A stretch of 64,000 nt of DNA from Posidonia oceanica (GCA_037176725.1 JAZBRS010000026.1:59622501-59686500), one strand, 5' to 3'; shown: positions 11,434 to 22,880, numbered from the stretch's first letter. The notes: generated from the sequence alone by a model not told the origin. Numbers and translations: made by a program.

Positions 11434-14400
11434 TTATAGAAAAGGCGTCATGGGCAGCAAGAGTAGTGGAAGAAGAAGAAGCTTTTTATTGTGTTGGGAG
11501 TAAGATTGTGTTTGGGAATGGGCATGGGAATAGGAGTGGGTATGGGTATGGGAATGACATGAGAATGGGCCGAAAGGGGCTGTGTAGCTGTGGTGGTGGC
11601 AGTGAAATGCGATGGTGGTGGTTGCTGGCCAGTTGCTGTGTGTGTGTGTGTGTGCAAGGACGTGTGGAGTTGAGCAGGGAAAGAAAGGGGTTGCGTGGGT
11701 GTGGTCTTTGATGCAGGTTGGTCTTTGATATTTATCTTCTGACAAAAGCAGTTTGGTTATAAAAGGAGAGAGAGCTGCAAGGAGTGCCTTGGGGCACTCT
11801 TCATGGGGAAGATGACCACATCCCGATATTGCTACTAACCTCTACAAAACAAACAAAAGGGTTGCCATTAATAACTAAAAACCAACCAACAGACAAGCAT
11901 GCAGAAGTTGTGAAGAAGTCAACAAAGGCTTCAGGAAGAACTTGTAAAAAGTAATTAAATACTACTTTGACTGATCATGCATATTAGTTAATTTATCATG
12001 TGTTCCTGATCCTAGTTTAATTCAGAATAGAGTGATCTACTTACAGAATTTACAAGCTTTGAAGCCATAGCTTGAGCAGATTTAAGAGAGACCAGAGCAT
12101 CCTCTGCACCCACCACGACCAAAACAGGTAGATTTTCAACTGCTTTCAGCAAAGCTTCTGCATTTTGTGGTGAGAGTACAGTTGCAAATGATAACAATCC
12201 TATCTCATGAAGCGCTTCATCCCAACCTTCCACAAATAATGGTGCCTGTTTTATACAGGTGCTAATGTACAAATTAAGAATGTCTTTAGACAATAAAATT
12301 TTCTTTTAAATGCTAAACATGTATTATATAGTTAAGTGTTCAAAAAAGGCAAAGCAAAAAGACATCTCCCAAAGAAAAAGAGTATATTAGGGAACATTGT
12401 GTGATTTATTTATAACACACTTCAAAATAACACAACCTTGATTCAAATCCAGAGAAGTTTACCTCAACATAAATGGAATAATGCCAGCTTCAACACACAT
12501 ACACACTCTTTCACCACAAGAAAAGAACTACCAGGAAATTATAGCATGTTAAAATAACAAAACAAAACAAAACAAAACAAATCACATACCTTGTAAAGGT
12601 TTAAGACCTCAGGAGTTAGCTTGGTAGGACCATACCAAGCACGGTGGTTAATCACTTGAGTGATCTCTGTTCGCAGAAGAGGGCGGACCATGTGCTTCTT
12701 CCCCATAGAGGTGTGCAGGAGGATTCGAGCAAATGCTGGAACAACTTCTCTTGATAAGCTAACACCTACCAACACCACCCCCTTTATATCCACTTGTAAT
12801 ATGTGTAGAATGCAACACAAAATATCAGAATTACTATTATGGTGTATGGTTTGAGTGTGCTAAAAAAATTATCAATATTCCCAATGATAAATATATAAAT
12901 AGGCATTAAATCCATCACATATCCTATAAAAATTTAAAAACTACCAAGTTAACTTTAACCACAAAAATACTTTGTATTCTTTTTTCAACTATCCTTTTCC
13001 TCCCTTTATTTGGGAGGATGTCACGTCTATTAAGTTCATTAAAACAACTACACATAAAAATTGTATCATTTTTTTATGCCCCCCCTCCAAGGGAGGATGT
13101 CACGTCCACTAAGTTTGTTAAAACAACTAAAGATTACAGTCAAGCATAATCCAAAAGCAACCCAACTGCAAAATCTTTAGGACAATAAGCAAGATTTCTC
13201 AGGCAGTTGTACCCAGCTGCAAAATCTTCAGGACAATAAGCAAGATGTCACTCATGACGTATGAACTGTCACAGAAAGAAAAATTAGTTTCTTCCGAATA
13301 TTGGAAAAAATTCAGCCAAGAAAGACAATCAATGTATTACTTTAGCTGGTTTTATGCTTAACCTTTGTAATGTACATGATTAAGACTATCTGACTTTCTC
13401 TCGGTCAGAAAGAAAAATCGAGGGCCAAGTTCCAAATTGTATTTGTTAACCTTGGCTATAAGATACATGTACAGAATTACAACATCATCATAAAGGCAGT
13501 GACATACAGGGATTGATAAAAACAAATATCTGTTCTAAGAATATCTTGTCTAAGAATTTCATAATTATTTCTGACAATGTAGAAGAACTTCCTACATCTT
13601 ATGATTGACTTCAGTAATGCATGACCAAAGGGTTTTCTTCGGAGATGAGGATCAAGATTATCTAATTGCAACGATTTTACATAAACAGCCAGAACATGCT
13701 GGGGAATGAAGAATTTAAGTGTGGAAAGAAACACAAAAATCCTACAAAATAGCCAAACGTTATGATGAATTAGTATCCTGTGTTAATAAAATAGTCCAAA
13801 TGTCTGTCTTATCACAAGATGCCTCCAGAATACATACAGCCAACATCTAAGACCCAATACTACCACAAAATTCTCATAGCAATTCCAAAAAATACATCCT
13901 ATATTGGTATGTCCTATACATAAACATACTGTCAAATTGTAAATCAATTTTCACCCACCCAAAAAGGAAATATCAATTTGGACAGCACCTTTCCCCTTCA
14001 AAAAAGCAAAATGTGGACATCAATATTTTAATACTGTAACTCAGTCTCACACTACCAGATATAGATAATCCAATTTTATGCGTGAATCATAAGTTTTTCT
14101 GTTGACAGTTCTAACTTGATATTTAATTCAACAAAAGGATAATATATCATACAGTCTTAGCTTCAATAATAAAACCAATCAAACTTTGCAGGAACGTACC
14201 TTTTATTGCCAACCGAAACAAAATGTTGAACATCCTGCATGCAAGCCAAGGTTCAAACTTCAAAGTATAATAAGTACATCTTATAAGTTAATTAATATCA
14301 GTCAAGGACAATTTCTGAACTGATCCTTAATCTATTTATGAGAAATACCAAATTGTATCTTATTGTGTTATAAGCAAAAAACAACTCTGTTATAAGACAA

Positions 14401-14887
14401 TTGATTTGTTGAATAGGATTTCCATAGGTGTCCATCCACATAGGTAATCGATAATAGTAGAGTACCATCCAAAAATAAATAAAACCAAATGGATACTGAA
14501 AACTTAGACATGCACCTGACTTTCTATATTGTATGGGTTTGGCAACTGCGTCTTTTCCCAGTCCTTCCTGCGAGGGCGAGATGTCAATCCCCATCCAGGA
14601 CGATCAAAGGCCACTACGGGGCACCCAACCTGTCGAGACAACAGCCCTATCACATGCCTCCATGAAAATACTCCACCTCCAAACCCAGATGAAAAGAAAA
14701 CAATACCAAACTTCCTACCAACTTCAACATCCATATCCAGGCTCGTAGCACTTGGCAAGCATTCATCACAACCAGTATCATCTAGGTTCAAAGCTGGAAT
14801 TTCTTCAGAGAAAAAAGTAGGAGACGTAACAGAGCCAGATGACAAAGGTGCATAGAGGGAGGAAAAATGTAGGTAGCACAGACTGCA
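11434..14887 (-). pseudogene. Alpha/beta-hydrolase gene remnant (four exons)
   Basis: Four minus-strand exons match a plant membrane-anchored alpha/beta-hydrolase family (Arabidopsis At1g80280/At1g15490 type). Exon 14887-14516 follows a TTTTCAG acceptor and encodes the SEEIPALNL segment, then GFGGGVFSWRHVIGLL and AFDRPGWGLTSRP. Exon 12792-12590 encodes SLSREVVPAFARILLHTS and RPLLRTEITQVINHRAWYG. Exon 12245-12045 encodes VEGWDEALHEIG and VVVGAEDALVSL, including the acid-residue region. Exon 11841-11434 encodes ISGCGHLPHEECPKALLAA with the catalytic histidine. Splice sites are good (GTATGTG, GTAAGTAG). The roughly 300-residue N-terminus and the exon with the GHDDGG nucleophile-elbow motif are missing, the usual His-Gly before GFGGG reads Ser-Ser, and the normal C-terminus runs on into a His/Thr-rich tail of about 100 residues. 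It is probably a decayed or captured copy. Confidence 0.75.
12970..13440. repeat. Locally duplicated segment, possibly an LTR remnant
   Basis: Two adjacent direct duplications lie in the hydrolase intron. A block containing GGGAGGATGTCACGTC and TTAAAACAACTA occurs near 13012 and 13093 (about 81 bp apart). A block containing GCAAAATCTT and AGGACAATAAGCAAGAT occurs near 13166 and 13219 (about 53 bp apart). TGTCACGTCC would suit an LTR start, but no matching end was found. Confidence 0.45.
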
Positions 14888-15488
14888 CTGAAAATGGCAA
14901 AAATGTTAGGTTAGTATCCAATCCAAGCCAAGACCCATGTCAGATTGGAGGTAGCAATCCTTGGAAATCCAATCCAACCAAGCCAAGACCCATTGCACAA
15001 TACTACACAAGATACACATATGCAGGGACGTGTGGTGTTGAGCAGGGAAAGAAGGGGGTTTGTGTGTGTGTGTGGAGTTGAGCAGGTGTGTGAAGCTCCT
15101 CGGAGGAGCCAGTGGTGTCGAGGAAGCTCTTCTTCTCCTTCTAGTCTCTTCTCCGACGCAGTGGAGGGCCTCCTCTTTTCTCCTTCCAGTCTTCGTCGAA
15201 GATGTGCCAAAGCGATGCTGTAAAAGGTTAGTAGCTTCTCGTCTTGTGCGGAGAAGAAGAGGAGACGGGATCGAAGCATGGTGGAAGGAGTGGGCGGCGA
15301 CGCTGTCGAAGGTTTGTGGCTTGTCGTCTTGTGCGGAGAAGCGGAGGAGACGGGATGGTGAAATAGTGAGAGGCATGGGTGCCGGAGTGGTGGACGGTGA
15401 CGTTGCGGAACGAGTGGTGTTAGACACAGGGTTTATAAGGAAGAAGATGGGTAAGAAAAAATTAATTTATTTAATAGATAGGATATGA
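14888..15488. other. Upstream region with partial duplications, no supported gene
   Basis: The segment GACGTGTGG-GTTGAGCAGGG near 15026 is a near copy of one near 11660 inside the hydrolase tail, each next to a TG microsatellite. A second direct repeat of about 78 bp (CTTCTCGTCTTGTGCGGAGAAG near 15235, CTTGTCGTCTTGTGCGGAG near 15319) makes an internally repeated ORF on each strand. Neither ORF has a recognisable domain, so no gene is called. Confidence 0.45.
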
Positions 15489-16052
15489 GTAAGAAAAATT
15501 ACACACATATTTTAATGGATAGGGTATGGATGATGCTTTAGCTAACTACTTTACCTATTTAAATTATAACATAATTTAAAACTTAAATTATAAATTACCC
15601 ACATAATTTTAATGTTATTAACATTTTTAGGGCTTTATCCTAATGTCATTCCAATTTTATCCCAAATTACAACCCAAACCTATGTTCCAAGCTTCCAAGT
15701 TTGAAGCCCAAATTCCAACCCACTTGTTTTTGTAAAAAAAAACCCTAAGTAGTAGACATACTCACACTCGCAGTCCATTCTCGATGATGATAGTGAATGA
15801 CAAGATAGACTACTTTATGGCTAATGAAATTTTGAATTGTTTATTAAATTTATGTTTAAGAATTAAATTTGTAATACACTTTAAATGTTTCTTATTTGAT
15901 ATATGAATATCGTGAAATTGTGTTTGCTTTATTTAAATATTTTGTTGTTATATTAGTTTGTAATATTTATTTAATTACTATTTATGTGGTATTTACAAGT
16001 GATATCTATTACATGTATTTATAAGAAAAAATTTACCCGTTTATTACCCAAT
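15489..16052. other. AT-rich intergenic DNA
   Basis: No ORF, RNA gene or repeat structure could be supported in this stretch. Confidence 0.5.
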
Positions 16053-16774
16053 TAGAGGTGGGCATCTAAACCGTCCAAACCGGTTAACCAAACTGAGCCG
16101 AACCGAACAATTTTTAATGGTTTAGTTCGATTTTTCAAATTCTGTGATTCGGTTCAGTTTGAAATGTCTCCAAATCGATTGATATGGTTCGATTTGTTGT
16201 TCCAGTGGCGGTTTAACCGAACCGAACCAAACTTATAGGTTATATATGTACATTAAATATTTAAATCCAGTATTAATATATGTAACATACTAACATGTTA
16301 CATTATATGGTATCATTATACTAATATATGTAACATACTTAGATTATATTTAATTTCTGTTTGCTACTTTGGAATTTTATATTGTGGTTGGATTCCTCCA
16401 AATAATCTAATATTGTGGCCAGGTCAGTTATTTTCCTAATGAAAATTTATATTTTGTCCAAACAAAAGTATTGTTGTTTATAGACTGCATTTGCATTCAG
16501 AGTTTTAATATTTATATCATATTTCACTTTCTGGCATGATATACAGCAGGAAGGAGAAAAGAAAATGTATCAACACTTTATTATTTCTATATATTTTATT
16601 AAATAGTTAAACCACAAACCGAACCGAATCAAATCGATTTTGAGTAATTAGGTTTAGTTCGATTCCAATAGGTAAAATTGTTCGATTTGGTTTGAAAATT
16701 GTTTAAACCGATCTTTATGGTTTGGTTTGAGGTTTTGCCTCAAATTGAACTAAATCCAATTGTGCCCACCCCTA
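16053..16774. mobile_element. hAT-like MITE (about 720 bp)
   Basis: The element starts TAGAGGTGGGCA and its other end, read inverted, starts TAGGGGTGGGCA, giving terminal inverted repeats of the type common in hAT elements. Imperfect copies of AACCGAACCGAA and its complement occur on both arms, so the arms can fold together. The flanks are TTACCCAAT on the left and TTACCAATT on the right, compatible with a decayed 8-bp target duplication. There is no transposase ORF. Confidence 0.7.
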
Positions 16775-17196
16775 TTACCAATTACCTGCTTATTTTTGTG
16801 AGTAAGAAACATATATAGGTAAAGTTATTCTTAATGGATAATAAATGGATATGGGTAAAGATGTTGGTTCATAGATAATGATAAGAGTAAAGCCCTATCC
16901 TACCCGAACCCTACTGACTGACAACCCTAGCGAAGACAATATACCCTATCGTGGCCAAAATAAAAGTGAATTGGGTAAAATATATACTTTATTTCATGAC
17001 TACCAAAAGGAATCACCTTTGATATGTTAGCATTATCACTCATATTTTGAGATTTTACAGTATCGAAGTTTGAAAAGAATCATTTATCGAACATCGTCAT
17101 TGGTGTAACTGGTCAAATCTCATATGAAACCAATTAATATCAAAAGACGGAAGTGGATGTGGACGTGGTGCATCATCTTGTACTCAAGCTACTCCA
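16775..17196. other. AT-rich intergenic DNA
   Basis: No supported gene or repeat is seen here. Confidence 0.5.
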
Positions 17197-17433
17197 ATGC
17201 AAATGCAAGAAGAAGAAGAAGAACGAGAAGAGGAATATAACGAAGAGTATGAAGAAGAAGAAGTACATGTCCAAATGCAACTGGACAAAATTGAATACAA
17301 GGTGAATAAGCTTGATGAATACCTATTCAATTGGAAATTGGAATATAGGCGAGACATGCAACACGTTTCTACATTAATGTCTCATATTATGGATTTGGTC
17401 AGATCATATCCTCCTCCTCATTATCATCAATAG
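17197..17433 (+). CDS. Small acidic ORF, unidentified
   Basis: A 78-codon ORF starts MQMQEEEEEREEEYNEEYEE and is followed by a segment (QLDKIEYKVNKLDEYLFNWK) that could form a short coiled coil, ending in PPPHYHQ. The frame upstream of the Met is also partly open, so the true start is unsure. I do not recognise it. Acidic tail plus coiled coil is common at the C-terminus of transposon gag-like or transposase-associated proteins, so it may be a transposon relic. Confidence 0.3.
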   Translation: MQMQEEEEEREEEYNEEYEEEEVHVQMQLDKIEYKVNKLDEYLFNWKLEYRRDMQHVSTLMSHIMDLVRSYPPPHYHQ

Positions 17434-17639
17434 ATTTTGTTTAGATTTTTCTTCTTATTTTATGTAATTTTCAAACAATTATGTATTTTGTAATATTCTT
17501 AATTGAATTTATGGGGGAATGGATTTTGGTCTTATGGATCTCTTGTTTGTGAATGTGATTTGAAGTGAATGAATGAATATAAAGGAATGTGAATAAGTAA
17601 ATGGATGTTTAACACAAAGCTTACTGTGTTATGTAAAAC

Positions 17640-17952
17640 GGACAACGTCAAATGGGACTTCTTATTTAGCCTCTTTCAGGACATTGGTTTTGGAGACAAG
17701 TGAATCCTTCAGATCAAATGATGTATCTCTACTGCCAAATTCTCAATCCTCATGAATGATGCTCCCTATGAATACTTTTGTGCTTCAAAAGGTCTCCGCT
17801 AGGGTGACCCCTTATCTCCCCTCCTTTTCATTCTCATTACCAATGTTCTGAATAGGATGCTCGCCTTGGGGATGGCAAATAATCTTTATAAAGGTATCCA
17901 ATTCCCCAACAATGGCCCTATGGTCATAAATATTCAATACAATGATGACATG
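17640..17952 (+). pseudogene. LINE (L1-like) reverse transcriptase relic
   Basis: The plus strand encodes a decayed piece of non-LTR reverse transcriptase: ASKGLR, a TAG where Gln is expected, then GDPLSPLLFILITNVLNRM, and about 30 residues later INIQYNDDM in place of the catalytic FADD/YADD motif. Earlier frames (FSILMNDAPYEYF) fit the segment just before RLRQGDPLSP in plant LINEs. Several stops and the damaged active site show it is dead. It directly precedes the copia LTR at 18005. Confidence 0.8.
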
Positions 17953-18004
17953 ATGTGAATTTTAATATCCAGTTATAAATACTGCAAGTGCACGGCGTAC
18001 TATA

Positions 18005-19207
18005 TGTGGACTACTATGTTTTATCATGTCTAGTTTTGATGATAATAAAGATTAATGTGTTTTATGAGCATCTTTTAAGTGTCTTATATGACAAAGAAAA
18101 TCCAAGTACAAAAAGGAAGGATTAAGAAGATCCAAGTGCAAAAAGGAAGGATTAAGAATATCTAAGTGTAAAAAGGGAGAATCAAAAGCCATCGTGAAAG
18201 ACTCAAGATAACTTAAGTCGATCTTAAGTTAAAACTCAATGAAGATCGAAGATCAAGTGTGTTATGAAATCAAGTTTCAAGTAAACATGTAAATGTAATC
18301 TTTTCATATGTTTTAGGATCTTGTAATAATCTTCCAAATACTCCAAAATCCTAGGAAAATAGCTAAGTCCAAAATCTAAAGTAGAGAACATTGAAGAAAA
18401 TAGGTTCAATGCATATTTCAGAATACCGAATAACTTTCGGTATACTGAAATATGGACTTACAGGGTTCACAACCGAGAACCAATATGACATACCGAAAAT
18501 ATTTCGGTCTACCAAATTGTTCGTTAGTTGTGAACAATTGTGAGTCATTCGGTCTACCGAATTTATTTCAATCTACCGAATGACTAGCCGTTAGAGGAAC
18601 AATGTAGATGTTAGACACACCATTGCTACCTACTTTTCCTATATATAGGCATCCCCACTTTGACACAAAGGATATCCTACTCTCTAGTACTTCATAAGTT
18701 ACCTATTGAAAGTAGTTTTCAAGCATTTCTCATCATCTTTTCTCAAGTCTTAGCAAGAGAGCTCTCCATTTCCATTCACAACCTCACCATGCTAAACTAG
18801 TGTTTGGGAGATTAGTAGTGTGCTTTAAGTGTAAATCAATCTTCATTCAAAGCCTACTTGCTTCTCGGATTGTGAGGAGCACAAACCACGATTTTTGCGG
18901 AGTTTTGGTAAGAGCTTTATCAAAGAGTGTAGCGGCAAGATCTTGCTGGGAATCAAGATCGACATAGGGAAATTCTCGAGGAGTTCTCGAGGAGTGAAGT
19001 TGGGGAGACCGAACCACTATAAATCTTCTACTTGCACTTCAATTTCTCTTATCTCTTTCTTTATATGCTTATAGTTTAAGTTTTAACTTCATTACTCTAT
19101 TCATTTCACTTATTATTAGCTTGTATTTTTTAAATTAGTGTTTAAAATTGCATTTTATCTTTAAATTCTCTATTCACCCCCTCTAGAGAAGTCTTAAGAT
19201 CCCTACA
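18005..19207 (+). mobile_element. 5' LTR of SIRE-like copia element
   Basis: The LTR runs from TGTGGACTACTATG to GATCCCTACA and is immediately followed by a primer-binding site and gag. Length is about 1.2 kb, usual for the SIRE/Maximus lineage. A TATA box (TATATATA, 18640-18647) lies about 560 bp before its end. It contains several copies of an inverted motif around TTCGGTCTACCGAA (for example 18547-18562). The five bases before it are CTATA. The matching 3' LTR is not in the window because the element is cut by the insertion at 34108. Confidence 0.85.
18640..18647 (+). promoter_or_regulatory. TATA box in copia LTR
   Basis: TATATATA, followed by GGCATCCCC, is the only strong TATA element in the LTR and is placed where transcription of an LTR retrotransposon would start, upstream of the R/U5 part. 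Confidence 0.55.
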
Positions 19208-19208
19208 T

Positions 19209-19221
19209 TTGGTATTAGAGC
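19209..19221 (+). other. Primer-binding site (initiator tRNA-Met type)
   Basis: TTGGTATTAGAGC directly after the LTR end differs by one base from the TTGGTATCAGAGC primer site used by most plant copia elements. It confirms the LTR boundary and the plus orientation. Confidence 0.85.
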
Positions 19222-19260
19222 AATGTTTATCTAGGTTTAGATTTAATCATCTTCTAGATA

Positions 19261-20187
19261 ATGGCTTCATCTTCATCAAACACTAGCATTATAGAGGGTC
19301 AAAGCCTAAATAGACCACTTTTCTTTGATGGCAACAACTATGATTATAGGAAGTGTAGAATGATCATCTATCTTAAATCTATTAATTATGAGTTATGGGA
19401 TATTGTCGCAAATGGGTTTACTCCTAGTGGAAAAGCTTTTAAGAAGTGGAATGAAGAAGAAAAGAAAATAGCTTTACTAGATGCTAAGGGTTTAAATATT
19501 TTATTTTGTACTATAAATTAAGAACAATTTAATTGTATTTCAAATTGTAGCACTTCACATGAAGCATGGCATAATCTTAAAGTTACTCATGAGGGAACTA
19601 ACCAAGTAAAAGAAACTAAGTAAATACATTTGTTCATAAATATGAATTATTCAAAATGAAACTGCATGAATCTATTAGTGATATATTTACAAGATTCAAT
19701 GAAATTATTAACTCTTTACAATCTCTTGGTAAGGGTTACTCTCAAAGTAATTTAATTAGAAAGGTTTTTCATTCTCTTACTCCGGAGTGGAAGAAAGTGG
19801 GAGTAAAAGACCACTGCAATTGAAGAAGTAAAAGACCTTTCAACATACTTTCTTGAGAGTCTTATAGGAAATCTAACTTCCTATAAAGTACAAATGAAAG
19901 AAAAAGAAGTTGAAGAAAAAGATACGCTAAAGAAGAAGATAATAGCACTTAAAGCCTCCACTGATTCAGACGACTTGGATGATGAGGATCTTGCTCTTCT
20001 CACCAGCAAGTTTAAGAGGTTCATGAGAAAAGGAAAATTCCAAAGAAAGGAGCCCAAAAGTTCACTTGAGAAGACTAAAGTACATGAGGAAGCACCTTTA
20101 TGTTTCAAGTGCAACAAACTCGATCACATGAAAAGGGATTGCCTTTTGCTCAAAATGAAGACTCTCAAGAAAGACAAAAAGGGATAA
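19261..20187 (+). pseudogene. gag: Copia gag, broken
   Basis: The frame opens MASSSSNTSIIEGQSLNRPL, typical of the start of SIRE/copia Gag (DUF4219/UBN2-type), with FFDGNNYDYRKCRM and the YELWDIV segment. A TAA at 19519-19521 and further stops and frameshifts interrupt it. It resumes from about 19880 (KEKEVEEKDTLKKKIIALK) and ends with a zinc knuckle, CFKCNKLDHMKRDC, which keeps CX2CX4HX4C spacing although the residue before His is Asp. Protease and integrase that should follow are missing; foreign DNA starts about 70 bp later. Confidence 0.85.
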
Positions 20188-20263
20188 AAGAGAAAATAAG
20201 AAAAAGACTCTACAAGCGACATGGGATGAAAGCAACAAACTCTTCAAACGTCTTACACCCTAG

Positions 20264-22880
20264 GCAATGATTTGATGCATGTTTAACTAGGAATGATTTA
20301 AATGGGGTTAGGAATTAGTAATAGACTGCATACATTATTATTGTGTAGGCTGTGGCTTGGGTTGTTGGAAGCAAGAGCACCTGCGTCTTATGTAAGGCGT
20401 AGGGAACCTAGTGTTCAACACTTCAGGTTCATTTAATCCTTAAATCCCCATTAATTGGAGACGGAAACAAGACTATAAGACCTAGAAATACTAGATTTTC
20501 CTTTAAATGGCTTAATCATGTAATAGAATTGATGAATAACCATATGACTAGCTAATAATTGTGTGGTGCACACTAAAGATTATTTAGGCGTACTGATTGT
20601 GGTGTTGGACACTGGACTGACAGCGTCCAACACCTCAAGTGTGGTTTTTGTCCTGTTTTACTGATATGATGGTACATTGGCTTATTTATCTTATTGTTGG
20701 ATTGATGTTTTGGGTGTTTCACTTGGGTTGGCATCGTGGGTTGAGCAAGACGCTCTAGAACTCAGGCGCTCCCAAGTTGTGGTTTTGGGTGCGGTTTTAG
20801 TCGCATGGTTTTGGCCTGACAGAGGAGCTGTCTAGCCGATGTTTTTGAGCTGGTTTTTGGTATGTGATTTCAAAAAGGGTTTCCAATGATTTAAGAAAAA
20901 TATTGAAGGTTTTAGAAATTGTTTTCCAAGGGATTTGGTAAAAAGGGGACATAGAGTTTCTGTGACTTTTGGTGGTGGTTTTCCTGTACTGTGTTTGTGA
21001 TGCTTTCAAGTTGATTTTCGAAATAGTTTTCGAAAATGATTTCCAAAAGAATTTGAAAAAAGAAATGCATAAGTTTTACAAAGGTTTTGGAAAGTGTTTT
21101 CCACTTGTTTTCTGTTTATGGATACCAAGAGGATGTAGGATTGTGCTAGACTGCTAGTAGATCTAGAGGATATGATACCTTTGGAGAAGTTGAGCATAAG
21201 TCCGAGGCTGAGGTTCGGGAACCAAGAGGCCGAGGAATCACGGCAGCGGACCCAGGGGGTATGATACCTCTATGTAGCTGGGTGTGATGTCTGAGGATGA
21301 GGTTCTAGAGCCAATAGGCTTGAGGGTCGTGTTGCCGGGACCAAGGAGCGTGAGACTCCTGGGTGGTCGAGCACGATTGACTAAGCTGAGGCCCAAGGGT
21401 TGAGGTGTCATCCGTACCTGATGGTATCGTGACAGTGGACCCAGTAGGTATGAGACCTCTATGTAGCTGGACATGATACCCTAGTTGCTATGAGTACCGA
21501 GACTTGTGAGTGCTGGCAGGGTCAGGGGTCTTGGCCAGACCTTGGGTGGCCTGGCACTGAGGACATCGAGAGGGCGTACCTTGTGTTTGTTTCAGAGTGG
21601 ACATTTGGAGGGTTCTTAGAGTGTGAACCCGAGATGGATGAGCTCCTACATAGGGTGGCTTGTCTGTGGCAGTGCAGTGTGGATCGGGGTTCGAGTCCTC
21701 GACGACTGCTTGGACTGGTAGGTCGCTTGTGGCCAGAGTGACATGACAGGTTTTCGTGCTGGGTGCGTAAGTTGTGGTTTTGAGCTCTCATTCAGGTTTT
21801 CAGACTCTAGTCTAGAGGAGACCTTAGTTTTGAGACACGATTTTGTGCTGGTTTTGGATTTGATTTGGTGTAGAGTAGCCATTCTAAGTGTGCATAAAGA
21901 GTTTCTAAAAGATGCATGTGTTTTGAAAAGAAAAGAGAAAAGTGGTTTGAAATGCAAGTTTTAAAGAATTTATGCTTATGAGGCAATAGCATATTGCCTC
22001 GTGGTTTTGGTGGCATCAAGGTAAGATGCCTGCTTTCTGAGATTTTCTGTGGCTTGAGTTTCATGAGGGGTTTTTAGTGATTTTGGGTTCCTGCTTCGAT
22101 GTATTAGACTGTTAGCCCCTCTTTAGATGTAGAATAAGAAAAGTAGGAATAAGTAGAAAGTTGTATTAGTATTCTGATAGTATTGCTATTTAGTTTGAAA
22201 GTGATTTTCTTTTAAAGGCAAATAAGTGTGCATAAGGAGATATTCTAGTTTAGATAAAAAGTGGAATAAGTATTAGAATAAGTGTTGGAATAAGTGAAAA
22301 ATATGTAGATTAATAATAATCAACTTGATTATTAAAATATATATCTAATTTAAAGTATGTATACATCATATTATATATATATTAATTTTTAAATAAAAAA
22401 TAAATACACTGTATACATACATGTATCAGAATAATTTAGCAAAATAACTTTATTCCACCCTTCCCACGGAATAGCTATTCTGGAATAAGTAATCAGAATA
22501 GGAATCACTATTCCAAGTTTATTCCGATTTTTACACAACCAATTGGAATAGTAATTCCTATTCTACGTTTATTCCAGGACTTATTTTGGATCCAAACAGG
22601 GACTTAAGGTTTTGCTGGATTTTGGTCTAGTTTTGAGGTGGTCTTCGAGTTTGGCTTTCCGATTTTATTTTCTAGTTTGTTTTAGGTGGGTGTGTGCTGA
22701 GTGACCTTTTAGTGGTCACTTATGTGTGTTTTGTTTTATATTTTTCGCAGGTACAGGTTAGGAGTAGGTTTGGCTTTCTAGTGCATATAGAGAGGAGTCA
22801 CTCTGTCATACATCAAGGATTCTAGGTAAGTATGTAATTTAGTTTTATTCCTGTTGAATTATGTTAGTTGATAATGATTA
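20264..22880 (-). mobile_element. Older LTR-like fragment, left part
   Basis: This stretch and a tail at 25698-25772 form one insertion in the copia pol gene. Read on the minus strand it begins TGTAACGCCCTCGAGCGT at 25772 and resembles the solo LTR at 22881-25692 in opposite orientation: the block with CACTCAGCACACACCCACC (near 22685-22710) has an inverted counterpart near 23095-23115, and other blocks also pair. Its left end near 20264 does not show the expected terminus, so it is truncated or diverged there. It contains a MITE (22115-22603). No coding region is seen. Confidence 0.6.
22115..22603. mobile_element. Tourist/Harbinger-like MITE (489 bp)
   Basis: The left end GCCCCTCTTTAGATGTAGAA and the inverted right end GTCCCTGTTTGGATCCAAAA form imperfect terminal inverted repeats. 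Both sides are flanked by TTA (22112-22114 and 22604-22606), the 3-bp target duplication of the PIF/Harbinger superfamily. Inside there are repeated GGAATA/TATTCC motifs and no ORF. Confidence 0.75.

Noticed and set aside
14191..14225. A 35-base micro-exon between CATGCAG and GTACGTTCC in the hydrolase intron
   Set aside because: Its length gives the wrong phase for the next exon and its peptide does not match the family.
14906..15488. ORFs on both strands upstream of the hydrolase exons
   Set aside because: They arise from a direct duplication of about 78 bp and a TG repeat; no similarity to the hydrolase N-terminus.
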